A DNA stretch of 64,000 nt from Oscillospiraceae bacterium (GTDB lineage Bacteria > Bacillota > Clostridia > Oscillospirales > Ruminococcaceae), in contig JAETSI010000009.1 in the NCBI GenBank assembly GCA_021769725.1, forward strand, positions 38,561 through 102,560. The letters run 5' to 3'. Positions 17,926 through 27,222 of the stretch are shown here, in pieces (positions within the stretch are counted from its first letter, which is position 1; every line of letters starts with the position of its first letter). The notes below the pieces were generated by a model, which worked only from the letters and a program-made list of their open reading frames with translations, was not told the origin of the DNA and searched no databases. The translations under genes were made by a program, and so were the position numbers.

Positions 17926-20900
17926 ATGGAGAACGGAAACGAAATGGAACAGATGATGCTTTCCGAACCTGATCCCGGCAGAAAAAGAAACAGAAGCCGC
18001 ATGGAGAGGTTCAGGAAAAGCAGATTTCATAATATAATAGAAGCAATATCCGGCAGAGTGTCTGCCGTTGGAGGAAAGACCGCAGGATTCAGAAAACGTT
18101 TCGGAAAAAGCAGATTCTATGACATAATGTACGGAAAGGGCGTATTCTTTTTCCTGCTGTCATTTTTCATTCCGGCTTTCATCTTTGCCTACGGCTTTGC
18201 CGAGAACGGCATACGTCCCTTTGACAGTGACGGCGACAGCCAGATGCTCGTTATAGACCTCTGGCATCAGTATTATCCGTTTTTTCGGGTAGAACGTGAA
18301 AAGCTGCTGTCCGGCGGTTCTTTCCTTTATTCATGGCAGAACGGGCTTGGCTCTGATTTTCTGTCGCTTATCGCCTACTATGCCGCAAGTCCGATCAACT
18401 GGATATCGGTATTTTTCGGAGCAGACCACGTAAGAGAAGCCCTCTCTTTTATTCTTGTGGGAAAGATTGGCTTTGCAGGAGCCTTTTTCAGCTGTTTTCT
18501 GAGATATACATATAAGCGCCGTGACTTTTCCCTGTGTATTTTTTCGTCAATGTATGCTCTTTGCAGCTATATGCTGGGATATTACTGGAACGTCATGTGG
18601 TTCGATACCATTGCACTGTTCCCACTTGTGATGATGGGAATAGTCGCCATAACACGTGAGGGAAAGTGGAAAGTCTTTACTTTTGCACTTGCGCTGTCTC
18701 TTTTTTCAAATTACTATATAGGCTTGTTTACCTGTATTTTCTGCGTATTCATGTTTACCGCTTCGGGGATAATTGAATTCAGAGGGATAAAAGATCTTCT
18801 CTGCAAGATATTTATAATGATACGTTCGTCGATTCTGGCGATAGCGCTGGCGGCGTTTATACTGCTGCCGTCGTATTACGGTCTGAAGATCACCTACAGT
18901 GCAAACAATACTTTTCCTGAAGAAACTATACAGAACTATAAGTGGAACGAGATATTTGCCAACCTTGTGTCTTATAAGAATCCCACAGCTCTTGACGGAC
19001 TTCCCAATTTCTCCAGCGGTATGCTGGCTGTAATGCTTTTCGGAGTATTTATGCTGTCTTTTGGCGTAAAGATAAGGGAAATGGGCGCATATTCGCTTAT
19101 GCTCGGACTTATGGTGGTAAGCTGCAATATTAACAAGCTCGACCTTATCTGGCACGGACTGCACGTTCCGAACCAGATTCCGCATCGGTACGCTTTTATA
19201 TTCAGCTTTGTGCTGATAGTCATGGCGTACAGAGCTTACGATGTTTTGCTAAAGAACGGAATAAAGGCGTATCAGCTTCTGCTGATGCTTGTCGGACCTG
19301 TGATAGTGTTCTGGTGTGAGCGGCTTTACTACGTCAAGGATGAGAACGATCCCAAAAAGGAATATCTTCGTTTTCATTCTGTCGGATTTGATAACGGCGT
19401 AAAGTATGCCGCCGTTATTGCCGCCGCACTGCTGGTGATATGCGTTGCCGTAAGGCTCATACCGCTGAAAAAGAAAAGGATAAGGAACGGCATATCAAAT
19501 ATCATATTGACGGCGTCGGCTGCCGTATCTTTGATATGTATTATAATTTTTATTTACAAATATGAATATAGGAAAGAAAGCCTTGATATATCAGAGTCTG
19601 TAAAGAAATCCATGATAATAACTGCGGCGTATTTTATGATATTCCTGACGGTAAAGGTTTTTCCTTTCCGAAGGAAAGCCGTAAGGAATTTCTTTATGAA
19701 TGCTGCGGTGGGAACGGCAGTGTTTTCGGAACTTGTAAGCAATGCCGTTACAGGTCTCGGCACGCTTACTCCGTCGTCGTACAGCAGCTATCCTGCTAAC
19801 GGCAGAGAAGTTCAGTCGCTTCTGAACAAGGTTTCCAACAGCGAGGAAAGTCTTTTTTACCGTACAGAGACAGCCTCCTCGTGGACGCTGAACAACAGCG
19901 CTCTCTATGGCTATAACGGAGTTTCACAGTTTTCATCTACGGCGAACGTATCAGTGACGACTCTTTGTTCACGTCTCGGACTTTATGCCTCCGAGGCAGG
20001 AAACAGATATTATTACAGGACGTCGACACCCGTGGTCAATTCACTTCTCGGGCTGCGCTATATCATCGGCAGCAATGGACCGCTCAATACCGAGGAGAAA
20101 TTCCTTGAATACTTTGATTCGGCAGGACATTCCTATCTTTACAGAAATAAATATCCCCTGTCGTTGGGCTTTATGATGAATGAGGAAATCCTTGAACTCA
20201 AGGACAGTGCGGGGATCAATCCTCTGGAGTATCAGAACGATATCGTCAGGTTGGCAGCCGGTATTGACGAACCTATTTTTAATGCATACGGAGTAACTCT
20301 TGTGGAGCGTAACGGAATGGATGTAACGAAAAATGGTTTCGGAAATTATACGTTCCGCACTACCGAAAACGACGACGGAAGCAAACCGAGCGTCACATAC
20401 AGCTATGAGGGACGTGAGGGTGCAGTTCTCTATGCGTATATGGGATCGTCCGGCAGCAGCGTTGATGATATACGTGTAAGTTGTGATGATGTCTGGGTAA
20501 TGCCAAACGACGATAAGGATCTCATAAAGTCCTATCCTGTAGTAATTCCTCTGGGCAACAGCGGCGAGGGAACTATGTCAAAGGTATATATGACTGCAAG
20601 GGACGGAAAAACGTCCGGCAATTATCAGTTGAAGCCATATACTATGGAGCTTGATCTGTTTGAAGAATTCTACAGCAGGCTTGCCGATGAGCAGCTTGAG
20701 ATAACCAGCTTTAAGGATACGGAGATAAAGGGAAAAATTACTGCTGAAAAAGACGGCGTGATGTATTTGTCAATACCGTATGAAAAGGGTTGGTCGGTCT
20801 ATATCGACGGAAAGAAAGCAGATACTTTCAAGGTGCTCCATGCAATGTTGGGAGCAAGGGTTGCAAAGGGCAGTCACGATATTGTGCTGAAATATTCCCC

Positions 20901-21108
20901 CGAGGGATTTAAAGAGGGACTGGTCATATCCGGCGCAGGGGCAGCTGTTACAGGTATTGTTATCTGGTTTGATTACCGCAGAAAAAAGAAGAAAAAGCGC
21001 AGAGGAAGAATTTCTGAAAGCGTCTCTGACGATATTGACGGAAATTATGGTCTGCCGGAGGAGGAAAATGAGGAATCTGAAAGTAATGACGGCTTACCGT
21101 GGGACTAA
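17926..21108 (+). CDS. YfhO-family multi-pass membrane protein
   Basis: The protein has 1,060 residues. A basic cytosolic N-terminus (about 1-75) has a partial repeat (RFRKSRFHNII / RFGKSRFYDIM). It is followed by a dozen or so membrane helices typical of GT-C-like YfhO proteins, with the acidic FDSDGDSQMLVIDLWHQYYP loop after the first helix. From about 630 to 1,000 there is a large extracytoplasmic region ending in FSIPYEKGW-like SIPYEKGWSVYIDGKKAD, then one C-terminal helix and a Lys/Arg-rich tail. YfhO proteins glycosylate lipoteichoic acid or other surface polymers in Firmicutes. The gene sits between ecfT and truA, and its end overlaps truA by 41 bases. Confidence 0.85.
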   Translation: MENGNEMEQMMLSEPDPGRKRNRSRMERFRKSRFHNIIEAISGRVSAVGGKTAGFRKRFGKSRFYDIMYGKGVFFFLLSFFIPAFIFAYGFAENGIRPFDSDGDSQMLVIDLWHQYYPFFRVEREKLLSGGSFLYSWQNGLGSDFLSLIAYYAASPINWISVFFGADHVREALSFILVGKIGFAGAFFSCFLRYTYKRRDFSLCIFSSMYALCSYMLGYYWNVMWFDTIALFPLVMMGIVAITREGKWKVFTFALALSLFSNYYIGLFTCIFCVFMFTASGIIEFRGIKDLLCKIFIMIRSSILAIALAAFILLPSYYGLKITYSANNTFPEETIQNYKWNEIFANLVSYKNPTALDGLPNFSSGMLAVMLFGVFMLSFGVKIREMGAYSLMLGLMVVSCNINKLDLIWHGLHVPNQIPHRYAFIFSFVLIVMAYRAYDVLLKNGIKAYQLLLMLVGPVIVFWCERLYYVKDENDPKKEYLRFHSVGFDNGVKYAAVIAAALLVICVAVRLIPLKKKRIRNGISNIILTASAAVSLICIIIFIYKYEYRKESLDISESVKKSMIITAAYFMIFLTVKVFPFRRKAVRNFFMNAAVGTAVFSELVSNAVTGLGTLTPSSYSSYPANGREVQSLLNKVSNSEESLFYRTETASSWTLNNSALYGYNGVSQFSSTANVSVTTLCSRLGLYASEAGNRYYYRTSTPVVNSLLGLRYIIGSNGPLNTEEKFLEYFDSAGHSYLYRNKYPLSLGFMMNEEILELKDSAGINPLEYQNDIVRLAAGIDEPIFNAYGVTLVERNGMDVTKNGFGNYTFRTTENDDGSKPSVTYSYEGREGAVLYAYMGSSGSSVDDIRVSCDDVWVMPNDDKDLIKSYPVVIPLGNSGEGTMSKVYMTARDGKTSGNYQLKPYTMELDLFEEFYSRLADEQLEITSFKDTEIKGKITAEKDGVMYLSIPYEKGWSVYIDGKKADTFKVLHAMLGARVAKGSHDIVLKYSPEGFKEGLVISGAGAAVTGIVIWFDYRRKKKKKRRGRISESVSDDIDGNYGLPEEENEESESNDGLPWD

Positions 21109-21802
21109 ATATCATGGTTTTCAGCGGCAAAGCAATGCGGTAACAGTTCAGGAGACACTTGAAAAGCATATCTCAAAGGTGCTGAACGAAAACGTGACTA
21201 TAACCGGATGCTCAAGGACGGATACGGGAGTTCATGCCAATAGTTTTTGCTTTAACGTAAAGACAGAAAGCAGCATTTCCTGCCTGGGATTTCAGAGGGG
21301 GGTGAACGGAGAACTTCCGGATGATATCTCGATACTAAGCTGCGAGGATGTGCCCCTTGATTTTCATGCACGATTTGACTGTATAGGCAAGGAGTATATA
21401 TATAAGATGCACTGCAGCGAGTCGAAAAATCCATTTGCTCCCGATCTGATGTTCCATTACAGGAGAAAATTTGATATTGAAGCTGTCAGACGGGCTGCGG
21501 AATACCTGGTGGGCGAGCATGATTTTGCATCATTCTGTGCTGATTGCACAAATGTTTCAACAACTGTGCGCACAATATATTCATTTGAAATAGAAAATTG
21601 TGGAGATTCGGTGAGAATGCTTGTAAAAGGCAACGGTTTTTTGTATAATATGATTAGGATCATTGTGGGGACGCTTTTAGACGTAAGTGAAAAGCGGATA
21701 TCCCCTGATGATATTCCGGAAATACTTGAGGCAAAGAACAGGCTGAGGGCAGGCAGAACGGCTATGGCTCACGGACTGTATCTTAACCGTGTGTTTTATT
21801 GA
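21068..21802 (+). CDS. truA: tRNA pseudouridine(38-40) synthase TruA
   Basis: The protein has 244 residues from ATG at 21068, which follows GGAGGAGG; longer in-frame starts inside the preceding gene are rejected. It converts U38-U40 of the tRNA anticodon stem to pseudouridine. The catalytic aspartate is in GCSRTDTGVHA. Other family features are VMTAYRGTKYHGFQRQ at the start, GKEYIYKMH, HDFASFCA and the C-terminal GNGFLYNMIRIIVGTLL. The ATG lies within the yfhO-like gene, so translation is coupled. TruA commonly follows ecfA1-ecfA2-ecfT in Firmicutes. Confidence 0.95.
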   Translation: MRNLKVMTAYRGTKYHGFQRQSNAVTVQETLEKHISKVLNENVTITGCSRTDTGVHANSFCFNVKTESSISCLGFQRGVNGELPDDISILSCEDVPLDFHARFDCIGKEYIYKMHCSESKNPFAPDLMFHYRRKFDIEAVRRAAEYLVGEHDFASFCADCTNVSTTVRTIYSFEIENCGDSVRMLVKGNGFLYNMIRIIVGTLLDVSEKRISPDDIPEILEAKNRLRAGRTAMAHGLYLNRVFY

Positions 21803-21829
21803 TGAAATATAGAAAGGGTGTGAGATCCT

Positions 21830-23005
21830 TTGCCGAAAATGTACGACAAAAATGATATTGTTGATCTTAAAAACAGAAAGATCCGGCAGCGGCGCATGAA
21901 AAAGATGCTTGTGTTCCTGATAGCTGCGGTGCTTCTGGTAACTCTGTTTGCCACGAGAGGACTGTGGATCCCCATGATAAAGGGCTGGGGCAACCGCTAT
22001 AAGACCATTGTCAATTCCGGTAAGCTTGCCGATGGAAAATTTCCTATAGAGGTAACCGGCGGCGAAGATTATCAGATGCGCTATACCGTAAAGAAAATAA
22101 TGGTGCAGAATGATACGAGCCTGTACATATATGATATTGACGGAAGTCTGCTTAAAAAAAGACAGCACGCATACAGCAACCCGAAGCTCTGCGTGGCTAA
22201 CGGCAAGGCTCTCCTGTATGAGAGCGGAGGAAACGAGTTTTCCGTGGAGGACGAGGATGAAGTGTACTACAGTCGCAGCTTCGACAATAACATATATTTT
22301 GCAAGGCTCAGTTCTGACGGCGTGACTGCCGTTGTTACGGAATCGGATGACTATAGCTGCGAGCTTAAAGTCTACGATAAAAAAGGAACGCTCATATATG
22401 AACGAAAATGCACGGATATGCTTGTTGATCTCAGTTTTATCAATGAAAGCAGCGGATGTGTTTTAGGTTTTCTGTCGGCTGAAAACGGACAGCTTACCAC
22501 AAAGATAAGGGAGATAAACTTCAGCAGCAAGGGGGAAAAATGGACGTCTCCCGGATTTAGTGCCTGCGCTTACGAAATATTCGGCTCGTCCGAGGGCACT
22601 TTTATTTATGGCGACACTGCCTGTGGATATATTGATCCGGACGGACAGATAAGCTCTTATTATGAGTACGATGGTACGTGCGTGTCAGGCGCAAGCATGA
22701 GCGGAAAATCGGCGGTAGTAATCAATAATGATGACAGGAGAACATATACGGCAGCACTTTTTTCCGGAAACGGTAAAAAACCGCTGATTATCGAGCTGGA
22801 ATCTCCGGCGGTGTCAGTATCCGTATTCAGGGGGCTTGCCTATGTACTGACTCAGGAAGAGGTGCAGGCGTATGATTTCAGCGGACACCTCCGGTCAACG
22901 GCAAAGGTCAACGATTCTTATTCCGGATTTGTCAGAAGCGACGATCATATTTTTCTGAAGGGCTTTGACAAGATAGACCGTATCGACTACGATACGGGAA
23001 CATGA
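21830..23005 (+). CDS. Membrane-anchored DUF5711-like beta-propeller protein
   Basis: The protein has 391 residues. TTG at 21830 follows AGGGTGTGAG; ATG at 21839 is an alternative. A basic N-terminus (KNRKIRQRRMKKM) precedes one membrane helix at about 25-45, and the remaining about 345 residues appear extracytoplasmic. That part is a series of short beta-strand units containing repeated YxxDxxG-type turns (YIYDIDGSLL, KVYDKKGTLI, GYIDPDGQI, QAYDFSGHL), which fits a WD-like beta-propeller of the DUF5711 type. The function is unknown. It is followed by a CvpA-like gene and is probably co-transcribed. Confidence 0.68.
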   Translation: MPKMYDKNDIVDLKNRKIRQRRMKKMLVFLIAAVLLVTLFATRGLWIPMIKGWGNRYKTIVNSGKLADGKFPIEVTGGEDYQMRYTVKKIMVQNDTSLYIYDIDGSLLKKRQHAYSNPKLCVANGKALLYESGGNEFSVEDEDEVYYSRSFDNNIYFARLSSDGVTAVVTESDDYSCELKVYDKKGTLIYERKCTDMLVDLSFINESSGCVLGFLSAENGQLTTKIREINFSSKGEKWTSPGFSACAYEIFGSSEGTFIYGDTACGYIDPDGQISSYYEYDGTCVSGASMSGKSAVVINNDDRRTYTAALFSGNGKKPLIIELESPAVSVSVFRGLAYVLTQEEVQAYDFSGHLRSTAKVNDSYSGFVRSDDHIFLKGFDKIDRIDYDTGT

Positions 23006-23049
23006 TATTATGAAGGGAGGAATGACGTGGAGATAAACCATGTCAGACA

Positions 23050-23967
23050 ATGGTTATGGGTTCACAATTCTGGTGGTTTTACGATGTGCTTGCAGTGGCA
23101 GCAGTAATGATTATGGTGTTTTTATCGGGAAGAAGGGGGATATTTAAGTCTCTGCTTCAGATTACCGGATATTTTCTTGCTTTCGTGATAGCATTTTCCG
23201 TAAGCGGATCTATTTCAAAGGGATTCTATAAAAACAGTGTAAGAAACAGCAACGTAAAAAAAGTAACAAAAAGTGTAGCTTCTGTGGATTTTATTGCCGA
23301 GGTCACGAATTATATTGAGGAGGAATTTGGTTTCTCCGGAGAGATAGAATACAGCCGACTGGAAAAGATATATACTGAAAAAAACAGCCTTGGACTTGGT
23401 TATGACGAGCAGATATATCAATATGTTTCCAGAATATATATTGACAAGATAACCAATGAAAATGCTTTTTACCGTAAGCTTCATGAAGGGTACGGAGAAA
23501 TAATAAACGGCATTGTATCCGAGAATCTTGTTGCTTACGCCGGCGAGACGGCAGCCAGCGAGATCGTAAATCATCCCGAAACTATGAACAAGCTTATACC
23601 TCTTCTTCTCGATCCGGAGGGCAGTCAGGAGGCGGCAGAATACATAACCGACAGCTACACCGGGACGCCGTACAAAAAAATAATCCGTCTTATAAGTTTT
23701 ATGGCGGTACTTGTCCTGCTTGTCGCCGTTACGGTTTTCCTGGTGAATTCCACTTTTAAAACAGCAGGTTTTCAGAGCCTTGGCTCACATATCGGCGGAG
23801 CTTTGACAGGTATTCTGCCGGGTCTGGTGATAGTAGTGTTCATAGCGGCGTGCGTGCGTCTCAATGTTATCTGCGGCGAGGATAAAATGTTGTTTTTCAA
23901 TAACGCAGCTATCGAAAAAACTTATCTGTTCAAGCATATATATGGCTTTATAACATCAAATTTCTAA
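23050..23967 (+). CDS. CvpA-family membrane protein
   Basis: The protein has 305 residues. The first helix VLAVAAVMIMVFLSGRRGIFKSLLQ matches the CvpA pattern (hydrophobic helix then RRGIFKSL). A second hydrophobic segment follows. A hydrophilic domain (about 60-200) precedes two helices in the last 90 residues. CvpA proteins were linked to colicin V production in E. coli and are general membrane proteins of unclear role. The start is odd: the strong site GGGAGG at 23015-23020 serves a GTG at 23027 in another frame, and the CvpA frame has no start before 23050, about 30 bases away. Confidence 0.7.
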   Translation: MVMGSQFWWFYDVLAVAAVMIMVFLSGRRGIFKSLLQITGYFLAFVIAFSVSGSISKGFYKNSVRNSNVKKVTKSVASVDFIAEVTNYIEEEFGFSGEIEYSRLEKIYTEKNSLGLGYDEQIYQYVSRIYIDKITNENAFYRKLHEGYGEIINGIVSENLVAYAGETAASEIVNHPETMNKLIPLLLDPEGSQEAAEYITDSYTGTPYKKIIRLISFMAVLVLLVAVTVFLVNSTFKTAGFQSLGSHIGGALTGILPGLVIVVFIAACVRLNVICGEDKMLFFNNAAIEKTYLFKHIYGFITSNF

Positions 23968-24014
23968 GAACTTGTATTCATAGGTTCTGATAATCGACAG
24001 GAGGAATCAGTTTT

Positions 24015-26333
24015 ATGATACCAATGTGTACTAATTGCAAAAAAAGACCTGCTGTGGTGTTTATCACCTCTGTGCAGGGAAACGAAAAGAAGAACGAGGG
24101 ACTCTGTCTCGCCTGTGCAAGGGAGAGGAAGATTCCGCAGGTGGCAGAATATATGGATAAAATGGGCATCACCGATGAGGAGATAGATCAGCTTTCCGAT
24201 CAGATGATGGATATGCTTGACGGTGACAGCTTTGAAATGGGCGGTTCAGGTCTTATGCCCGATTTTATTTCAAATATGTTCGGGATAGGCGGCGGAGATA
24301 CTGCAAGCGAGAAGATTGAAAAGAATTCCGGTGAAAGCCGTGAAGCAAAGGAAAATGGTAAGGAAAAAGGTGAAAAGAAAGGAATATTCGGACGCAGAGA
24401 AAAGAAAAAAGAGCCTAAGTTCCTGGGCAGCTACTGCACTAATCTTTCTCAGAAAGCGGCTGACGGAAACCTTGACAGAATAATCGGACGTGACAAAGAG
24501 ATCGCCCGTGTTATCCAGATTCTTTCCAGAAGAACAAAGAATAATCCGTGTCTTATCGGCGAACCCGGCGTAGGAAAAACGGCAATTGCCGAGGGTATTG
24601 CTCAGCGTATCAACGAGGGAAATGTGCCTTTCAACTTAGAGGACAAGAAAGTATATCTTCTGGATCTGACTGCGCTTGTTGCCGGTACTCAGTTCCGTGG
24701 GCAATTTGAGAGCCGTGTAAAGGGACTTGTGGACGAGGTGAAGCGTGAAGGAAATATAATCCTCTTTATTGACGAGGTTCACAATCTTGTGGGAGCAGGA
24801 GATTCCGAGGGATCTATGAATGCCGCAAACATTCTCAAACCCGCTTTGTCAAGAGGCGAGGTGCAGGTCATCGGCGCTACGACCTTCGGAGAATACAGAA
24901 AGTACATCGAAAAGGATTCCGCTCTGGAAAGACGTTTTCAGCCGGTGACTGTCAGCGAACCGACTATCGAGGATACTGTTGATGTTCTTCTGGGCATAAA
25001 GAAGCATTACGAGGAATACCACAGAGTTCATATATCCGATTATCTTATCAGGGTATGTGCAGTTCTCTCAGAGAGATATATCACCGACCGTTTTCTTCCA
25101 GACAAGGCTATCGATCTTATGGACGAAGGTTGTGCAAGAGCCTGCATACGCTCTCCTGAAATTGCGGAGTATGCAAAGCTGCGCAAAGAGATAGAAGTTC
25201 TTGAGGGAATGGAAAAAACAATTTCAGAGCAGAATGAGATAGATTATCAGGCTCTTGCCGAAGTAAAGGGCAAGCTTATTCATGCACGTGAGGCAGCGGA
25301 AGCCGTTCAGGAAAAGGCTGAAAACATTCAGGTGACGGAAGAGGATATCACCAAAGTTGTTGAATTGTGGACTGGAATTCCTGCCAGCAAGATCGCCGAA
25401 ACGGAATTTCTGAAGATTGCAAGGCTTGAAGATGCGCTGAAAAAGAGAGTCCTGGGTCAGGACGAAGCCGTAGAGCTTCTGTCAAAGGCAATAAAGCGTA
25501 CGAGAGTGCATCTCAGCAAGCGCCGCAGACCTGCTTCGTTTATTTTCGTAGGGCCTACAGGTGTGGGAAAGACGGAACTTGTTAAGGCTTTGGCAGAGGA
25601 AATGTTCGATTCGCCCGAACCGCTTATCCGTCTTGATATGACGGAATATATGGAAAAGCACTCCGTTGCAAGAATGATCGGTTCGCCTCCCGGATATGTC
25701 GGATACGATGAAGCAGGACAGCTTACCGAAAAAGTTCGCCGCCGTCCATATTCGGTAATTCTTTTTGACGAGATCGAAAAGGCGCATCCCGACGTTATGA
25801 ATATCCTTATGCAGATCCTGGACGAGGGAAAGGTTGATGACGCTCACGGCAGAACGGTTAATTTTGAGAATACTATTATCTGCATGACTTCCAACGCCGG
25901 TTCGACTGATAAAACGCTGGGTGTTGGATTCAACAGAACGGCAGATGAGATTTCTAAGGAAAAGGCAATGAAGGGTCTGAGGGAATTTCTCCGCCCTGAG
26001 TTTATCAGCCGTATTGACGAGGTTGTTGTGTTCAGACAGCTTGAGAAATCAGACTTTGCACGTATTGCCGCTCTGATGCTGGATGAGATGAAAGAACCGC
26101 TGTCCGAAAAGAACATTTCCCTTGAATATACTGACGCCGCTCTGGAGCTTATTGCCGAAAAATCTTTCGGAAAGCCTTACGGTGCAAGGGATATACGCCG
26201 TGTTCTGAGACAGGATGCGGAGGATAAGATCGCAGAGATCATTATTGAAAACGCTTCTGAAACAGACTGCATAAAAATAGACGCCAAAGACGGAGAACTG
26301 CTGGTTTACGCTGCAAAGGAGAGTGCCAAATGA
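24015..26333 (+). CDS. clpE: ClpE-like AAA+ unfoldase with N-terminal zinc finger
   Basis: The protein has 772 residues. It unfolds substrates, presumably for ClpP. The N-terminus has CxxC...CxxC (C5, C8, C31, C34), a ClpE/McsA-type zinc-binding element, in place of the Clp_N repeat of ClpC. A variable acidic/charged linker (about 60-135) precedes AAA-1 (Walker A GEPGVGKTA near 182, Walker B LFIDEVHNL). A short middle coil (about 395-440) precedes AAA-2 (Walker A GPTGVGKTE near 513, Walker B ILFDEIEKAHP). No clpP is in the window. Its stop overlaps the start of the next gene (ATGA at 26330). Confidence 0.88.
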   Translation: MIPMCTNCKKRPAVVFITSVQGNEKKNEGLCLACARERKIPQVAEYMDKMGITDEEIDQLSDQMMDMLDGDSFEMGGSGLMPDFISNMFGIGGGDTASEKIEKNSGESREAKENGKEKGEKKGIFGRREKKKEPKFLGSYCTNLSQKAADGNLDRIIGRDKEIARVIQILSRRTKNNPCLIGEPGVGKTAIAEGIAQRINEGNVPFNLEDKKVYLLDLTALVAGTQFRGQFESRVKGLVDEVKREGNIILFIDEVHNLVGAGDSEGSMNAANILKPALSRGEVQVIGATTFGEYRKYIEKDSALERRFQPVTVSEPTIEDTVDVLLGIKKHYEEYHRVHISDYLIRVCAVLSERYITDRFLPDKAIDLMDEGCARACIRSPEIAEYAKLRKEIEVLEGMEKTISEQNEIDYQALAEVKGKLIHAREAAEAVQEKAENIQVTEEDITKVVELWTGIPASKIAETEFLKIARLEDALKKRVLGQDEAVELLSKAIKRTRVHLSKRRRPASFIFVGPTGVGKTELVKALAEEMFDSPEPLIRLDMTEYMEKHSVARMIGSPPGYVGYDEAGQLTEKVRRRPYSVILFDEIEKAHPDVMNILMQILDEGKVDDAHGRTVNFENTIICMTSNAGSTDKTLGVGFNRTADEISKEKAMKGLREFLRPEFISRIDEVVVFRQLEKSDFARIAALMLDEMKEPLSEKNISLEYTDAALELIAEKSFGKPYGARDIRRVLRQDAEDKIAEIIIENASETDCIKIDAKDGELLVYAAKESAK

Positions 26334-26992
26334 CGAAACACAGACTTGCCGCAATGGGAGCTGCGTTTCTTATGGCGGCATTTATGACGACTGGATGCAA
26401 AAAAGACAGCGGATCATCCGATAAGGAAAGTTCTGAGAAAAAGCCTGCCGTCATGGATTCCGGAGACAGGATAGCGGAAGCATACAAGGATGTAGAAGAT
26501 CTTGAATCAGGGCCGGAGCTTTCCGTGAGCCGCACGTCTGCTCCGGCAGGCGGCGTGGCGGAAGTCACCATTTCTGTAGATAACGCCGATGAAATGTGGA
26601 ATATGTGCGGACTGCATATTCAATATCCGGAAGAACTGGAATGTCAGCTTAACGGTTCGGCTGAGGCTCACATGACGAAATACAAGGCAGGGGATGCCTG
26701 TGACGGATTTCTTACATCTTCAATGGAATGGTTTGGAGAGATGCCGGAAGATCTTGCAGGTCAGGGAAAGTCGATGGTGTTCTTTGCCGCTGTATCATCC
26801 GGAAATCCGGGTTTCAGCGGAGATATTGTGACTTTCTATCTTGATGTTCCGGAGGATGCAGAGCCGGGAACAGAATACCCTATTGATTTCTATTATTATA
26901 AGACGGACCAGTTCACCAATATTGACGGCGATAAGGCAATGGAAAAGTATGCCTTTACTCACTGGAAGAGCGGAAGCGTAACAGTGGAGTAG
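26330..26992 (+). CDS. Lipoprotein with a cohesin-like domain
   Basis: The protein has 220 residues. The first 20 residues are a lipoprotein signal (MTKHRLAAMGAAFLMAAFM) ending in TTGC, and the cysteine at about 23 would be lipidated. A Ser/Lys/Glu-rich spacer (about 24-60) follows. From about 60 to 219 the pattern is SRTSAPAGGVAEVTISVDNA, WNMCGLHIQYPEELEC, GDIVTFYLDVPEDAEPGTEY and a final GSVTVE. This resembles the jelly-roll cohesin fold of ruminococcal scaffoldins. It would place a single dockerin receptor at the cell membrane. Translation is coupled to the ClpE-like gene through a 4-base overlap. The cohesin assignment comes from pattern recognition, not a search. Confidence 0.66.
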   Translation: MTKHRLAAMGAAFLMAAFMTTGCKKDSGSSDKESSEKKPAVMDSGDRIAEAYKDVEDLESGPELSVSRTSAPAGGVAEVTISVDNADEMWNMCGLHIQYPEELECQLNGSAEAHMTKYKAGDACDGFLTSSMEWFGEMPEDLAGQGKSMVFFAAVSSGNPGFSGDIVTFYLDVPEDAEPGTEYPIDFYYYKTDQFTNIDGDKAMEKYAFTHWKSGSVTVE

Positions 26993-27023
26993 TAATTAAT
27001 GCCAAAAACTTAAGTCAGGAGCA

Positions 27024-27054
27024 GCGTCCCCCCCACATAAGTTGCTGGCATTAA
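27024..27054 (+). repeat. End fragment of family 2 repeat
   Basis: GTCCCCCCCACATAAGTTGCTGGCATTAA matches the terminal block of the copies at 5371-5484 (CCCCACTTAGGTTGCAGACATT) and about 16191-16209. The interval 26993-27222 holds this fragment, a hairpin and the leader of the next gene, with no ORF. Confidence 0.55.
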
Positions 27055-27068
27055 TAGTATAATTAGTA

Positions 27069-27098
27069 AAAAAACAGCCTTAAAAAAGGCTGTTTTTT
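27069..27098. terminator. Rho-independent terminator
   Basis: AAAAAACAGCCTT / AAGGCTGTTTTTT stem with a 4-base loop followed by a T run; it ends the clpE-like/lipoprotein transcript. Confidence 0.87.
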
Positions 27099-27222
27099 AT
27101 GATTTTCTACAGATTAACCCAAGAACCACCATTTACCGCTTTATTTTTAAAAAAAAATGATGTATAATAGTAATGTATCAAGCTATATAATCAACAGTAT
27201 GGTTTTTAATGAGGTGTGAGCA

